From positions 1 to 64,000 of the forward strand of contig DASSEV010000015.1 in assembly GCA_035695105.1 (NCBI GenBank): a DNA stretch of 64,000 bases, written 5' to 3'. Position 1 is the first letter of the stretch. Every line of letters starts with the position of its first letter. The translations under genes were made by a program, and so were the position numbers. This document shows, piece by piece, positions 8,378 through 17,066 of the stretch. The notes under the pieces were generated by a model. That model was not told the DNA's origin. It did not search any database and worked only from the letters and a program-made list of their open reading frames with translations. This stretch comes from JAICYJ01 sp035695105 (lineage in GTDB: Bacteria > Actinomycetota > Thermoleophilia > Gaiellales > JAICJC01).

Positions 8378-9249
8378 CGCCGCACCTGCGCCAGGGCGAC
8401 GCCGCCGACCACGAGCGCGCCTCCGGCCACGAGCCAGCCCGTCACCGCCTCGTCCAGCGTGATCGCCCCGATCAGAACGGCCAGCGGCGGCACGCCGTAG
8501 AGGTAGGCAACGGTGCGCGAGGCGTCCAGGTGGCCGAGCGCGGACGTCCAGGCGATGTAGGCGAACAGCGTGCACGCGAGGCCGAGGTAGAGCAGCAGCA
8601 GGGCGTCCGTGCCGTCCAGCCGCCGCAGGTCGTCCATGGTGCCCGGCCGCAGGAAGGCGAGCAGCGGCACGGTGCCGACCAGGCTCGCAGCCGAGCTGAC
8701 GGGGATCGTGCCCAGACGGCCGACCAGGGGCTTGACGAGCACGTTGTAGGACGCGAACGAGAAGGCGGAGACGAGCGCGAGCAGCGGACCGGCGCTGGCG
8801 TCGAGCGACACCCGCTGACCCGATCCCAGCGTGATCACGACGACCACCCCGGCGAACGCCACCGCGAGGCCCGCCGCCCGCCAGCCCGAGAAGCGCTCCA
8901 GCCCGAGGCCGACGGCCAGGGCAAGCGTGATGGCCGGAGCGGTTCCGACCACGACGGCCGCGGTGCCGGCGGTCGTGCGCGCCTCACCGGCGTTCAGGGC
9001 CAGGTGGTAGACGGCCACCGTCAGCACGCCCGCGACCCCGATCCGGAGCAGGTCGCGACGACCGACCCCGGGCAGCCCGCCCGACGCCCGGAGCGCCACG
9101 CCGAACCCGGGCGCCGCAAGGATGTAGCGGCCGGCGGCGATCTCCGGGCCGCTCAGCCCCGCCTCGAGCAGGTGCTTGATCGCGGCGAACGCGCCGGCCC
9201 ACAGCACGACCACCGACGCCAGCACCAGATGAGCGCGGCCGTGCCTCAG
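8374..9249 (-). CDS. EamA/DMT-family transporter
   Basis: 291 aa with about ten hydrophobic segments arranged as two EamA repeats, as in drug/metabolite exporters such as RhaT/YdcZ relatives. The substrate cannot be predicted. I place the start at CTG 9249, which overlaps the esterase stop as CTGA. The residues it adds (RHGRAHL before VLASVVVLWAGAFAAIK) complete the usual N terminus of the family. GTG 9225 is the alternative. Confidence 0.85.
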   Translation of the reverse strand: MRHGRAHLVLASVVVLWAGAFAAIKHLLEAGLSGPEIAAGRYILAAPGFGVALRASGGLPGVGRRDLLRIGVAGVLTVAVYHLALNAGEARTTAGTAAVVVGTAPAITLALAVGLGLERFSGWRAAGLAVAFAGVVVVITLGSGQRVSLDASAGPLLALVSAFSFASYNVLVKPLVGRLGTIPVSSAASLVGTVPLLAFLRPGTMDDLRRLDGTDALLLLYLGLACTLFAYIAWTSALGHLDASRTVAYLYGVPPLAVLIGAITLDEAVTGWLVAGGALVVGGVALAQVRR

Positions 9250-9881
9250 ACCACGTCACCCAGCCACACACGGAGCTCGTCGATGAAGCGCGGATCGACC
9301 GAGTGCGCCATCGGCGACTCCCGGTAGGTGACGGCGGCGCCGGCGGCCTCGAGCCGGTCGCGCGCCTGGCGCCCCCACTCCACGCCGATCACCTGGTCGT
9401 GCGTGCCATGGCCGATGGCGACCGGGTAGCCGTCGAGGCCGCTCAGGTCGAGCTCGAACCCGGGCACGGTGGGCATGAAGCCGCTCAGTCCGATGATCCC
9501 GGCGGGCCGCGGCCGGCCGGCTCCGAGCCCGAGCGACCACGACATCACGCACCCCTGCGAGAACCCACCCAGCACCGTGCGCTCCCATGGGACGCCGGTC
9601 GCCTTCGGCAGCGAGTCGAGCCACGCACCGGCAGCCTCGACGGTGGCAAGGAACGTGGCCGCATCGGGCGTGCCGACGCCGGCGAACGCGTACCAGTGCC
9701 GGCCGCCCGGCGGCAGGGCGAGCGGCGCCCGCGGCGTCACGCCGACCAGGCGGCGGTCGGGATCGAGCTCGTCGAGCAGCGGCTGCAGGTCGAGCTCGTG
9801 CGAGCCGCGGCCGTGCAGCAGAACGATCGCACCCTCCGGAGTGCCGGCAGCGGGGCGTGTGACTGCCGTGATCGCGTCCAC
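9246..9881 (-). CDS. Phospholipase/carboxylesterase-type alpha/beta hydrolase
   Basis: 211 aa. It has VLLHGRGS near the N terminus, the nucleophile elbow GGFSQGC (serine at about residue 110), the acid in GTHDQVIGV and the histidine in PMAHSVD. This is the YpfH/carboxylesterase 2 layout of the Abhydrolase_2 family, which hydrolyses short acyl esters. GTG 9881 is chosen because a TACTCT hexamer lies 8 nt upstream. ATG 9902 would overlap the start of the divergent thioesterase gene. Confidence 0.85.
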   Translation of the reverse strand: MDAITAVTRPAAGTPEGAIVLLHGRGSHELDLQPLLDELDPDRRLVGVTPRAPLALPPGGRHWYAFAGVGTPDAATFLATVEAAGAWLDSLPKATGVPWERTVLGGFSQGCVMSWSLGLGAGRPRPAGIIGLSGFMPTVPGFELDLSGLDGYPVAIGHGTHDQVIGVEWGRQARDRLEAAGAAVTYRESPMAHSVDPRFIDELRVWLGDVV

Positions 9882-9889
9882 GATCTGAG

Positions 9890-9895
9890 AGAGTA
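9890..9895 (-). promoter_or_regulatory. Candidate -10 of the esterase-led operon
   Basis: TACTCT on the minus strand, 8 nt before GTG 9881, within the 19-bp space separating the two divergent starts. Confidence 0.35.
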
Positions 9896-9900
9896 GCCGC

Positions 9901-10293
9901 ATGGCCAACACCAAACGGATCGAGATCCGGTGGCGCGACCTGGACGGCTTCGGGCACGTCAACAACGCCGTCTTCCTCACGTACCTCGAGGAGGCGCGCG
10001 ACGAGTTCTACACCCATCTGCTCGCGTGGGAGACCGTCAACCGGATGGTGTTGCGACACACCACCGTCGACTTCCGACGCAGCCTCGTCCAGTCCGACGA
10101 CCATGTCGAGGTGGCGCTGCGCGTGCTGCGGCTGGGCACGTCGAGCGTCGTCACCGAGGAGACGGTCACCTCCGTTGCCACCGGCGAGATCGCGGCGGTC
10201 GCGGAGTCGGTCATGGTGCACTGCGATCCAGCCCGCGAGCGCGCCGAGCCGTTTCCCGCGGAGGCACGGGCGCTGCTCGAGGCGCAGCTGTGA
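9901..10293 (+). CDS. 4-hydroxybenzoyl-CoA-type hot-dog thioesterase
   Basis: 130 aa. The signature RDLDGFGHVNNAVFLTYLEEAR (about residues 12-33) contains the catalytic Asp and the HVNN turn of the FcbC/YbgC thioesterase group, which hydrolyses acyl-CoA. Expected to be a cytosolic homotetramer. A GAGAG purine run lies 10-13 nt before the ATG. The stop overlaps the bicupin start as GTGA, so the two are probably co-translated. The natural acyl-CoA is unknown. Confidence 0.88.
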   Translation: MANTKRIEIRWRDLDGFGHVNNAVFLTYLEEARDEFYTHLLAWETVNRMVLRHTTVDFRRSLVQSDDHVEVALRVLRLGTSSVVTEETVTSVATGEIAAVAESVMVHCDPARERAEPFPAEARALLEAQL

Positions 10294-11207
10294 CGGCCGT
10301 CGCCCACTGGGACGAGGTGGATGGGCGCGAGCGCAAGGCCGGGGACATCCACGCGCACTGGTTCGATCTGGGCACCGCTGCGGGAAGCGACCACGTCGGG
10401 CTGATGCGGATCCGGATCGAGCCCGGCCGCCGGTCGACGCCCGCGCACGTCCACGGCGCCGAGGAGGAGATCTTCCACGTGCTCGGCGGCTCCGGCCTGC
10501 TGTGGCAGGACGGCGCCACCTGCGCGGTCGGCCCCGGCGACACCATCGTTCACCCCGCCGGCCGCGGCACCCACACGCTGCGCGCCGGCGATGAGGGCCT
10601 GGACGTGCTCGCCTTCGGGATGCGCGTGCCGGTCGAGCTCTGCTACCTGCCCCGGGCGGAGCACTCCTGGGCCGGCCCGACCGTCCTCGCCAGCCCCGGC
10701 ATCCGCAACCTCTTCCGGCTCGACGACGAGGCCGGCGAGTTCAGCTTTCCGGAGGCGGGCGAGCGCTTCCCCAACGTGGTACACCTGGATGCCGTCGAGC
10801 CGATGGACGGCCCGCCCGGCCGCACCCGCCTCGACCTCGGCAGCGCAGCCGGCTCGCACCGCACGGGGCTGAAGCATGTCCGCTCCGGCCCGGGCAAGCT
10901 GATCTGCGTCCCCCATTGCCATTCCGCGGAGGAGGAGCTGTTCGTGGTGCTGGACGGCGAGGGGACGTGCGAGCTCGGCGACCAGGCGCATCCGGTGAGC
11001 ACTGGCAGCGTGATCGCGCGGCCGGCGGGCACGGGCGTCGCGCACGCGATCCGCGCGGGGGACGCCGGGATCGCCGTGCTCGCCTACGGCACCCGGGAGC
11101 CGAACGACATCTGCTACTACCCCCGCTCCGGCAAGATCTACTTCTGCGGGCTGGGCGTAATCGGACGGCTGGAGCAGCTCGACTACTGGGAGGGCGAGGA
11201 GCTGTAG
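10290..11207 (+). CDS. Two-domain cupin protein
   Basis: 305 aa from GTG 10290. Two cupin barrels are visible. The first holds PAHVHGAEEEIFHVLGGSG (about residues 51-69) and a later HTLRAGDEGLDVLAFG. The second holds PHCHSAEEELFVVLDGEG and AHAIRAGDAGIAVLAYGTR. The HxH-E-H pattern suggests each domain binds a metal. The two halves are clearly related, so this is an internal duplication. The substrate is unknown. The partner thioesterase hints at a role with an acyl compound or its acid. Confidence 0.8.
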   Translation: MTAVAHWDEVDGRERKAGDIHAHWFDLGTAAGSDHVGLMRIRIEPGRRSTPAHVHGAEEEIFHVLGGSGLLWQDGATCAVGPGDTIVHPAGRGTHTLRAGDEGLDVLAFGMRVPVELCYLPRAEHSWAGPTVLASPGIRNLFRLDDEAGEFSFPEAGERFPNVVHLDAVEPMDGPPGRTRLDLGSAAGSHRTGLKHVRSGPGKLICVPHCHSAEEELFVVLDGEGTCELGDQAHPVSTGSVIARPAGTGVAHAIRAGDAGIAVLAYGTREPNDICYYPRSGKIYFCGLGVIGRLEQLDYWEGEEL

Positions 11208-11241
11208 CCGGGAGGCGTCACAGCCTCCGTCACCACCCACG

Positions 11242-11318
11242 CCAATTATTGGAGACCAAGTCGAATTAGCGGGGCGTTGCCGACGCGTGACGCATTTGTG
11301 ACGTCTGTCGCGGCTCAG
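11242..11318. repeat. CCAATTATTGG intergenic repeat, copy C
   Basis: It begins with the 11-bp palindrome CCAATTATTGG, then GAGACCAAG, and ends with TTGTGACG..TGTCGCGGCTCAG. Two relatives are at 32083 and 32181. It fills the gap between the convergent bicupin and thioredoxin genes, and its last bases include the thioredoxin stop codon (11315-11317). Confidence 0.75.
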
Positions 11319-11962
11319 TACAGCGCGGTGGCAAGCTCGCGCCGATACCGCAGGGCCAGCGGGTGGTTCTGCCCCAGATCCGCGAACACGCCGACCATGA
11401 TCTTGCGCAGGCGGTCGCGCTCCTCGCCGCTCGCCCCGCGGATCGCCTCCAGCAGCAGGCTGAGCCCGCGCTCCGGGTCGCCCTCCTCGATCGCAGCGAG
11501 CGCCGCGACAGCCGCCTCATCGTCCGCGACCTCCAGCCGCGCCAGCGCGGCCAGAGCCGCCGGGTGCCCCGGCTCGAGCGCGATCGCCTTGCGCAGCGAC
11601 TCCTCGTCGCCCAGCTCGACCAGCCGGTCGGCCTCGCTCGGCAGCAGCGTGCGCAGGAACGACTCCACCGCCTGCGGAGGCAACGCTCCAGTGAACTGAT
11701 CCACCATCCGGCCGTCGCGGAACGCCTTGACCGCCGGGATGCCCTGCACGCGGTACTCGAGCGCCGTGCGCGGGTTCTCGTCGACGTTCACCGTGACCAG
11801 CTCGACCTGCCCCTCCAGCGCGTCCACCGCCTGCTCCAGCACCGGAGTCAGCTGCCGGCACGGCCCGCACCACGGCGCCCAGAAGTCCACGACCACCGGC
11901 ACGTCGTGCGAGCGGTCGATCACATCCCGGGCGAAGCTCTGATCGCTCGTCTCGACGCTCAC
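11315..11962 (-). CDS. Thioredoxin-TPR co-chaperone (CnoX/YbbN-like)
   Basis: 215 aa from GTG 11962. An N-terminal thioredoxin domain (residues ~5-110) keeps the redox motif WAPWCGPC and the cis-proline region VQGIPAVKAF. The C-terminal half is helical with TPR-like repeats (HPAALAALARLEV and similar). This is the CnoX architecture, which protects and hands oxidised clients to GroEL. Unlike E. coli CnoX, both Cys of CxxC are present, so it may be redox active. GTGA overlap with the PAC2 gene upstream. Confidence 0.85.
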   Translation of the reverse strand: MSVETSDQSFARDVIDRSHDVPVVVDFWAPWCGPCRQLTPVLEQAVDALEGQVELVTVNVDENPRTALEYRVQGIPAVKAFRDGRMVDQFTGALPPQAVESFLRTLLPSEADRLVELGDEESLRKAIALEPGHPAALAALARLEVADDEAAVAALAAIEEGDPERGLSLLLEAIRGASGEERDRLRKIMVGVFADLGQNHPLALRYRRELATALY

Positions 11963-12804
11963 TGCCCCGGCTCCTCGCCGCCCTGCTCGCGCAGGTACCG
12001 CTCGAAGTCGCGTGCGAGATCCTCGCCCGTCGGCGGGTCCTCCTCGTCGGCGGCCGACTCGAGCTGCTCGACGTAGCCGGCCAGCTCGGGGTCCTCGGCC
12101 ACCGCGGCCGCGACGCGGACGGCGTACTCGCTTGCCGCCCGCACCAGCTCCCCGCTCGGCCCAGGGGTGCCGACCAGCTCCGACAGCCGCTCGAGCAGCG
12201 CGACCGCCGCGCGCGGGTTCGGCGAGGCCGAGATGTAGTGCGGCGTGGCCGCCCACAGGCTGGCCGAGCGCAGCCCGGCGCGGGTGCACGCGTCGTGCAG
12301 CACGCCGACGATGCCGGTCGGCCCCTCGTAGTTCGAGCGGGCCAGCGCCAGCCGGGAGATCAGCTCCTCGTCGGACGCCGTCGACGACACCGGCACGGGC
12401 CGCGTGTGCGGCGTATCCGCCAGCAGCGCGCCCAGCGTCACCACCAGCTCGACGCCGATCTGCGACGCCAGGCCGCAGATCGCATCGGTGTACGCGCGCC
12501 AGCGCATGTTCGGCTCCGGGCCGATCACGATCACGATGTCCGCGTCCTCGGACGCGAGGATCTCGGTCTCCGGCCACTCCACGGTGCGCACCTGGCCATC
12601 CTGCAGCGTCACCGTCGGCCTCGTCTGCTGGTAGTCGATGAACGGGTCCGGATCGATCACCGCGAACCGCTCGGCATCGGTCGCCACCCGCAGGTACCCG
12701 GCCGCCAGGCTGGCCGCGCCGCCCGCGTCGTTCCAGCCCTGAAAGGCCGCGATCATCGTCGGCGTGCGCATCCGCGGCGTCGACTCGATGGTGACGTGCT
12801 CCAC
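11959..12804 (-). CDS. PAC2-family protein
   Basis: 281 aa if GTG 12804 is used; GTG 12822 is an alternative. It matches the PAC2 fold family: MIAAFQGWNDAGGAAS near the start, VIVIGPEPNMRW, the LGALLADTPHTRPVP loop and a C-terminal acidic helix. Eukaryotic and archaeal relatives are proteasome assembly chaperones. The actinobacterial role is not settled. Coupled to the thioredoxin-TPR gene, which fits a protein-quality-control unit. Divergent from the MarP-like protease. Confidence 0.82.
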   Translation of the reverse strand: MEHVTIESTPRMRTPTMIAAFQGWNDAGGAASLAAGYLRVATDAERFAVIDPDPFIDYQQTRPTVTLQDGQVRTVEWPETEILASEDADIVIVIGPEPNMRWRAYTDAICGLASQIGVELVVTLGALLADTPHTRPVPVSSTASDEELISRLALARSNYEGPTGIVGVLHDACTRAGLRSASLWAATPHYISASPNPRAAVALLERLSELVGTPGPSGELVRAASEYAVRVAAAVAEDPELAGYVEQLESAADEEDPPTGEDLARDFERYLREQGGEEPGQ

Positions 12805-12836
12805 GCCCGCAGTGTCGCACACGCGGCTGAAACGCC

Positions 12837-12843
12837 GATACTA
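12837..12843. promoter_or_regulatory. Overlapping divergent -10 elements
   Basis: The sequence GATACTA reads GATACT on the plus strand (7 nt before GTG 12850) and TAGTAT on the minus strand toward the PAC2 gene. One AT-rich spot may therefore serve both directions. Confidence 0.3.
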
Positions 12844-12849
12844 CGAGCC

Positions 12850-13980
12850 GTGACAATCGCCGATGTGATCGTGATCGCGTGGGTGGCGATCTCGGCCCTC
12901 GTCGGATTCCGGCGGGGGTTGGCCGCCCAGGCGCTCGCCCTCGGCGGATTCGCGGTCGGAGCCTGGGTCGGCTCCCGGCTGGCTCCGCACGCGCTGTCTG
13001 CGTCGGCGCGGGTGGACTGGTCGCCGGTCGCCGCGCTGGTGGGCGCCATCGCCTGCGGCGCCTTGGCGCAGATGGCCACCGCACCGATCGCCAGCCTGCT
13101 GCGACGGCGCGTGCTGCTCGGGCCGCTCGCGACCATCGACGGAGCCGGCGGCATGGTGGTTGGGGCGGCGCTCGGCCTGGGGGTGGCGTGGCTGATCGCC
13201 GTGACCGCGCTGCAGCAGCCCGAGCTCGGCCTGCGCAGGACGGTGCAGACGTCGGCCATCCTGCCCCGGCTGGTGCACTGGCTGCCGGCCCAGTCGCTGC
13301 TGGACGCGATCGCCCGCTTCGACCAGCTCCCCGTCCTGGCCGGCCACGGCGTGGACTCGCTGCCACCGCCCGACCGCTCGGTGCCGGTGTCCCCCGCGGT
13401 GCGCCGGGCTGAGCAGTCCGTGCTGATCGTCGAGGGGACGTCCTGCGGCCTGACGCTGCAGGGCAGCGGCTGGGTCGTGCGGCCGGACCTCGTGGTCACG
13501 AACGCGCACGTCGTCGCCGGAGAGCACGACACGCACGTCATCACCCACGAGGGCACCCTCCCGGCCCAGCCGGTGTACGTGAGCGCGGCGCACGACATCG
13601 CGCTGCTGCGCGTGCCGGGCCTGCGCGAGGCGCCGCTGGCCGTTCGCACCGAGACGCCCCGCGGCGCCGGCGTTGCGCTGGTCGGCTACCCCGGCGGTGG
13701 GCCGCTGACGGCGGCGCCGGGCCGGATCGGGTCGCCGGTGGTCGTCGTCACGCGCGACGCCTACGAGCAGAGCTTCGTCCAGCGCGCGATCGTGCCGCTA
13801 CGCGGATCGGTCCGACACGGCGACAGCGGCGGCCCGGTGCTCGACAAGCGCGGCCGGGTCACGGCGATGATGTTCGCCGCGGCCGAGACGGGCGGCGGCG
13901 GCTACGGCGTGACCGTGGCCGACATCGAGCAGGCGCTGCACGGCATCGGACGCTCGGCCGGCACCGGGCCCTGCGCCTAG
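12850..13980 (+). CDS. MarP-like membrane-anchored serine protease (CvpA + trypsin)
   Basis: 376 aa from GTG 12850. The N-terminal ~160 residues form a CvpA-like membrane region with about four hydrophobic spans. The C-terminal chymotrypsin-fold domain keeps the triad: His in TNAHVV, Asp in AHDIALL, Ser in HGDSGGP. The domain order is that of Mycobacterium tuberculosis MarP (Rv3671c), a periplasmic protease needed for acid and oxidant resistance. Its TAG stop is the outermost triplet of the adjoining inverted-repeat element. Confidence 0.9.
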   Translation: MTIADVIVIAWVAISALVGFRRGLAAQALALGGFAVGAWVGSRLAPHALSASARVDWSPVAALVGAIACGALAQMATAPIASLLRRRVLLGPLATIDGAGGMVVGAALGLGVAWLIAVTALQQPELGLRRTVQTSAILPRLVHWLPAQSLLDAIARFDQLPVLAGHGVDSLPPPDRSVPVSPAVRRAEQSVLIVEGTSCGLTLQGSGWVVRPDLVVTNAHVVAGEHDTHVITHEGTLPAQPVYVSAAHDIALLRVPGLREAPLAVRTETPRGAGVALVGYPGGGPLTAAPGRIGSPVVVVTRDAYEQSFVQRAIVPLRGSVRHGDSGGPVLDKRGRVTAMMFAAAETGGGGYGVTVADIEQALHGIGRSAGTGPCA

Positions 13981-14238
13981 ATGGTTGATTCCACGGCGCC
14001 GTGCGGTCTGAGCGATCGTTAGGCAAGCAGCGCAAGGATCGAGGAAGGGCCGATATCGGGAATATCGGCCCGACCGAGGACGCCGCAAGGTGCAAGGCCG
14101 CAGGCCTTGCACCGGTCACGACCGATCTGCGATCACGCAGATCGGGAGTGGCAGTCCTACCGGTCGCAGCGCCCGGAGGTTGGGCAACTACCCGCAGCCG
14201 GGCGCTCAGACGTACGGTGTCGTGGAACCAATCATCTA
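13978..14238. repeat. Multi-hairpin inverted-repeat element, copy 1
   Basis: Terminal repeats 13978-13995 and 14221-14238 (TAGATGGTTGATTCCACG and its near complement, 16/18). Internal stems are: A, GGGCCGATAT/ATATCGGCCC with CGGGA loop (14047-14071); B, 11 bp with GCA loop (14089-14113); C, CCGATCTGCG/CGCAGATCGG (14122-14145); D, GCGCCCGG/CCGGGCGC (14169-14205). It fills the whole gap between two convergent genes, and both TAG stop codons are its terminal triplets. Probably a non-autonomous mobile element or structured terminator. Confidence 0.88.
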
Positions 14239-15402
14239 GAGCAGGCCCGCGGCAAACGACCCGCGCTGCTGCGGGTGCAGGCGCCGCAGCGCCAGCCCGA
14301 GCGCCTCGAGCGCGGCGAGGTTGTGGCCCTCGAGGAAGTCGTCCACGTGCCGCAGCGCGATCTGCATCCCGCCCGCGAGCGGCTCGAACCCCTCGTGCCC
14401 CTTCAGCGGGTTCACCCACATCAGCGTGTCGGCCTGGCGCGAGATCGTGCCGAGCTGCGTGTCGAGCACGGACAGGTCGCCCCGCTCCCAGCCGTCGGAC
14501 GCGATCACCACCACCGCGCCGCGCGTCAGCCCGCGCCGGCCGAAGACGCGGTTGTACGCGGCCAGCGACTCGCCGATGCGGGTGCCGCCGCCCCAGTCCG
14601 ACAGCGCCATGCTGGCACGGGCGAGCGCGACGTCGGGGTCGCGTCCCGCGAGGTGCGGGGTCAGCCGCGTCAGCCGCGTGCCGAACGCGAACGCCTCCAC
14701 GTACCGGGAGGCGCCCTCCCGCGCCGACAGCGCCTGCAGGAACATGATCAGCGCCCGTGCGTAGGGCTCCATCGACCCGGACACGTCGACCAGCACGACC
14801 AGCTTGCGAGGCACCCACTTGGGGCGACGCCACTGCCGCTCGAGCGGGATGCCGTCCGACCGCATCGACTGGCGCAGCGTGCGCCGCTGGTCGAGCACGC
14901 CGCCCGAGTGGGCCAGCTCCAGGCGCCGGGAGCGGCGCACGGGATGCAGCTCGGCCAGGTCGTCCATCAGCCGCCGCACCCGCCGCAGCTCGTCCGCCGA
15001 CATCTGCGCGAAGTCGCGGTGGCGGAGCACCTCGTGGTCGGCCGCCGAGATGCCGAACAGCTCGTCGCCGTCCGGCTCGTCGCCGAAGCCGTCGTCGGGC
15101 TCTGATGCCTCCGCCGCCGACGGCGGTGCCGGCGGCGCGGCCGCGGCGTTCAGCCGTTCGGCCTCCCGCGGCTCCCGCTCCCAGAACGCCTGGAACGCGG
15201 CGTCGAACACCGGCAGGTGGTCGTGGCGCGAGACCAGCGTGCAGCGAAGCGCGTGGTACACCTGCTCGCGGTCGGCCAGGTCGACCAGCTCGAGGCCGCG
15301 CAGCGCGTCCTGCAGCCGGCCCGGCCCCACCTCCAACCCGGCCTCGCGCAGGATCCGCCCGAACGTGACGAGCTTGCGCGTGACCGCGTCGCCCGGGTTC
15401 AT
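14236..15402 (-). CDS. coxE: CoxE-type VWA-domain protein
   Basis: 388 aa. The C-terminal von Willebrand factor A domain has the MIDAS motif DVSGSM, then DWGGGTRIGESL and SDGWERGD. The N-terminal half is helical with an Ala/Pro/Asp-rich linker. In Oligotropha, CoxE works with the AAA+ protein CoxD in maturing the CuSMoO2 centre of CO dehydrogenase. In relatives the pair matures other molybdenum hydroxylases. ATGA overlap with coxD. The hydroxylase operon at 1.1-4.7 kb is a plausible client. Confidence 0.85.
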   Translation of the reverse strand: MNPGDAVTRKLVTFGRILREAGLEVGPGRLQDALRGLELVDLADREQVYHALRCTLVSRHDHLPVFDAAFQAFWEREPREAERLNAAAAPPAPPSAAEASEPDDGFGDEPDGDELFGISAADHEVLRHRDFAQMSADELRRVRRLMDDLAELHPVRRSRRLELAHSGGVLDQRRTLRQSMRSDGIPLERQWRRPKWVPRKLVVLVDVSGSMEPYARALIMFLQALSAREGASRYVEAFAFGTRLTRLTPHLAGRDPDVALARASMALSDWGGGTRIGESLAAYNRVFGRRGLTRGAVVVIASDGWERGDLSVLDTQLGTISRQADTLMWVNPLKGHEGFEPLAGGMQIALRHVDDFLEGHNLAALEALGLALRRLHPQQRGSFAAGLL

Positions 15403-16292
15403 GTGCCGCGCACTTCGCCGACCAGCTCGCGCAGGCCGGCGTCGCGCACCCGCTCGACGTCCTCGTGGTACTTGAGGACGGAGCCGAGCGTGGCATCGAC
15501 CACACCCGCGTCGAGCTCCTCCTGGCCGAGCGCCAGCAGCGCCTGCGTCCAGTCGATGGTCTCGGCAACACCCGGGGCCTTCGCCAGGTCGAGCGCCCGC
15601 AGCCGCTGCACGAACGCCGCCGCCTCGGCCGCCAGCCGCTCGGGCACGCCGGGCACGCGGGCGCGGACGATCTGGATCTCGCGCTCGAGCGACGGGTGCC
15701 CGATCCAGTGGTAGAGGCAGCGACGCTTGAGCGCGTCGTGCAGCTCCCGCGTCCGGTTCGACGTGAGGATCACCGGTGGCCGGCGCTCGGCCCGGATGGT
15801 GCCGATCTCCGGAATCGTCACCTGGAAGTCGGAGAGCAGCTCGAGCAGGAACGCCTCGAACTCGTCGTCGGCACGGTCGATCTCGTCGATCAGCAGCACC
15901 GGCGGCTCGGGATCGGTGTTCTCGATCGCGTCGAGCAGCGGCCGGCGCTCGAGGAACTCGGGCCCGAACAGCTCGTGCAGGCGCTCCTTGCCGCCAACTG
16001 CCTGGGCGGCCTCGAGCGTGCGGATGTAGAGCAGCTGGCGGGTGTAGCTCCAGTCGTAGAGCGCGTGGGCGACATCGATGCCCTCGTAGCACTGCAGCCG
16101 GATCAGCCTGCCGCCGGTGACGGCCGCGAGCACCTTCGCCAGCTCGGTCTTGCCCACCCCGGCTTCGCCCTCGAGCAGCAGCGGCTTCTCGAGCGCGAGC
16201 GACAGGTGCAGCACCGTGGCCAGCCCGCGATCGGGCAGGTAGGCGTGCTCGCGGAGCGCCTGGGACAGCTCGTCGACGGACTGCGGGGTCAC
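15399..16292 (-). CDS. coxD: CoxD/MoxR-type AAA+ ATPase
   Basis: 297 aa from GTG 16292. It has Walker A GEAGVGKT (about residues 41-48), Walker B LLIDEIDRAD, sensor-1 ILTSNRTRELHDALKRR and a C-terminal lid helix region. MoxR ATPases pair with VWA proteins as metal-centre chaperones. The neighbour coxE is the matching partner, and the length equals CoxD. A TACGCT hexamer 6 nt before the GTG suggests a leaderless transcript. Confidence 0.9.
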   Translation of the reverse strand: MTPQSVDELSQALREHAYLPDRGLATVLHLSLALEKPLLLEGEAGVGKTELAKVLAAVTGGRLIRLQCYEGIDVAHALYDWSYTRQLLYIRTLEAAQAVGGKERLHELFGPEFLERRPLLDAIENTDPEPPVLLIDEIDRADDEFEAFLLELLSDFQVTIPEIGTIRAERRPPVILTSNRTRELHDALKRRCLYHWIGHPSLEREIQIVRARVPGVPERLAAEAAAFVQRLRALDLAKAPGVAETIDWTQALLALGQEELDAGVVDATLGSVLKYHEDVERVRDAGLRELVGEVRGT

Positions 16293-16298
16293 GCAGTC

Positions 16299-16304
16299 AG
16301 CGTA
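16299..16304 (-). promoter_or_regulatory. Candidate -10 of the coxD-coxE operon
   Basis: TACGCT on the minus strand, 6 nt before GTG 16292, in the 21-bp gap after the SDR gene. Confidence 0.35.
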
Positions 16305-16313
16305 CCAGCGGGG

Positions 16314-17066
16314 TTAAGCGGTAATCCCCGGTGCGGAGGTGTGCGTGTTGTCGATCCCGCCGTCGATCACGATCGTCTGACCGGTGATGTAGCGGGCCTG
16401 CGGAGAGGCGAGGAACGCGATCGTGTCCGCCACCTCCTCGGCGGTGCCGAGCCGGCCCATCGGAACCAGCTTCGCCAGCTCGTCGAGGTCGTCGCCGTAC
16501 CGGCGCATGCCCTCGGTGTCGATCCAGCCGGGCGCCACGCAGACGACGCCGATGTCGTACCTGCCCCACTCCAGCGACAGCACGCGGGCCACCGCTTCGG
16601 TTCCGGCGCGGGCCGCGGACGAGTGCACCATCCCGGCGATCCCCCGCGTCGGGCAGAGCACAACCGACACGATGCGGCCGCCGCCGTTCGCGATCATCCA
16701 CCGCTTCGCCACCTGCTGCGTCAGGTACCAGGGCGCATCGAGGTTGAGCCGGCGGACGGCCGCCCAGCCGTTGGGCGTGATGTCCTCGGCGGGCGCCATG
16801 AACTGGCCGCCGGCGTTGTTGACGAGCACGTCGACGCGTCCGAACCTCTCGAGCGCCAGGTCGATCAGGGCGTCGGCCACCTCCGGCTCGCGGATGTCGC
16901 CCGCGAGCGACGCGCAGGCCTCCTCGCCGATCTCGGCGCGCACAGCGTCGAGCGGCTCCTGTCGGCGGCCGGCGATGACGAGGCTGCAGCCGTCCCGGCG
17001 AAGCGCCAGCGCCGTGGCGCGGCCGATGCCGGTGCCGCCGCCCGTGACGATCGCGACCCGGCTCAT
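16314..17066 (-). CDS. Short-chain dehydrogenase, enoyl-CoA reductase-like (PECR type)
   Basis: 250 aa Rossmann protein. It has TGGGTGIG for NAD(P) binding, NNAGGQ and the C-terminal APGWIDTEG and ITGQTIVIDGG motifs. The usual YxxxK is absent. In its place is VHSSAARAGTEA followed by SLEWG, as in peroxisomal trans-2-enoyl-CoA reductase and dienoyl-CoA reductase relatives. Overlaps the enoyl-CoA hydratase gene as ATGA, so a fatty-acid or acyl-CoA substrate is likely. Confidence 0.85.
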   Translation of the reverse strand: MSRVAIVTGGGTGIGRATALALRRDGCSLVIAGRRQEPLDAVRAEIGEEACASLAGDIREPEVADALIDLALERFGRVDVLVNNAGGQFMAPAEDITPNGWAAVRRLNLDAPWYLTQQVAKRWMIANGGGRIVSVVLCPTRGIAGMVHSSAARAGTEAVARVLSLEWGRYDIGVVCVAPGWIDTEGMRRYGDDLDELAKLVPMGRLGTAEEVADTIAFLASPQARYITGQTIVIDGGIDNTHTSAPGITA

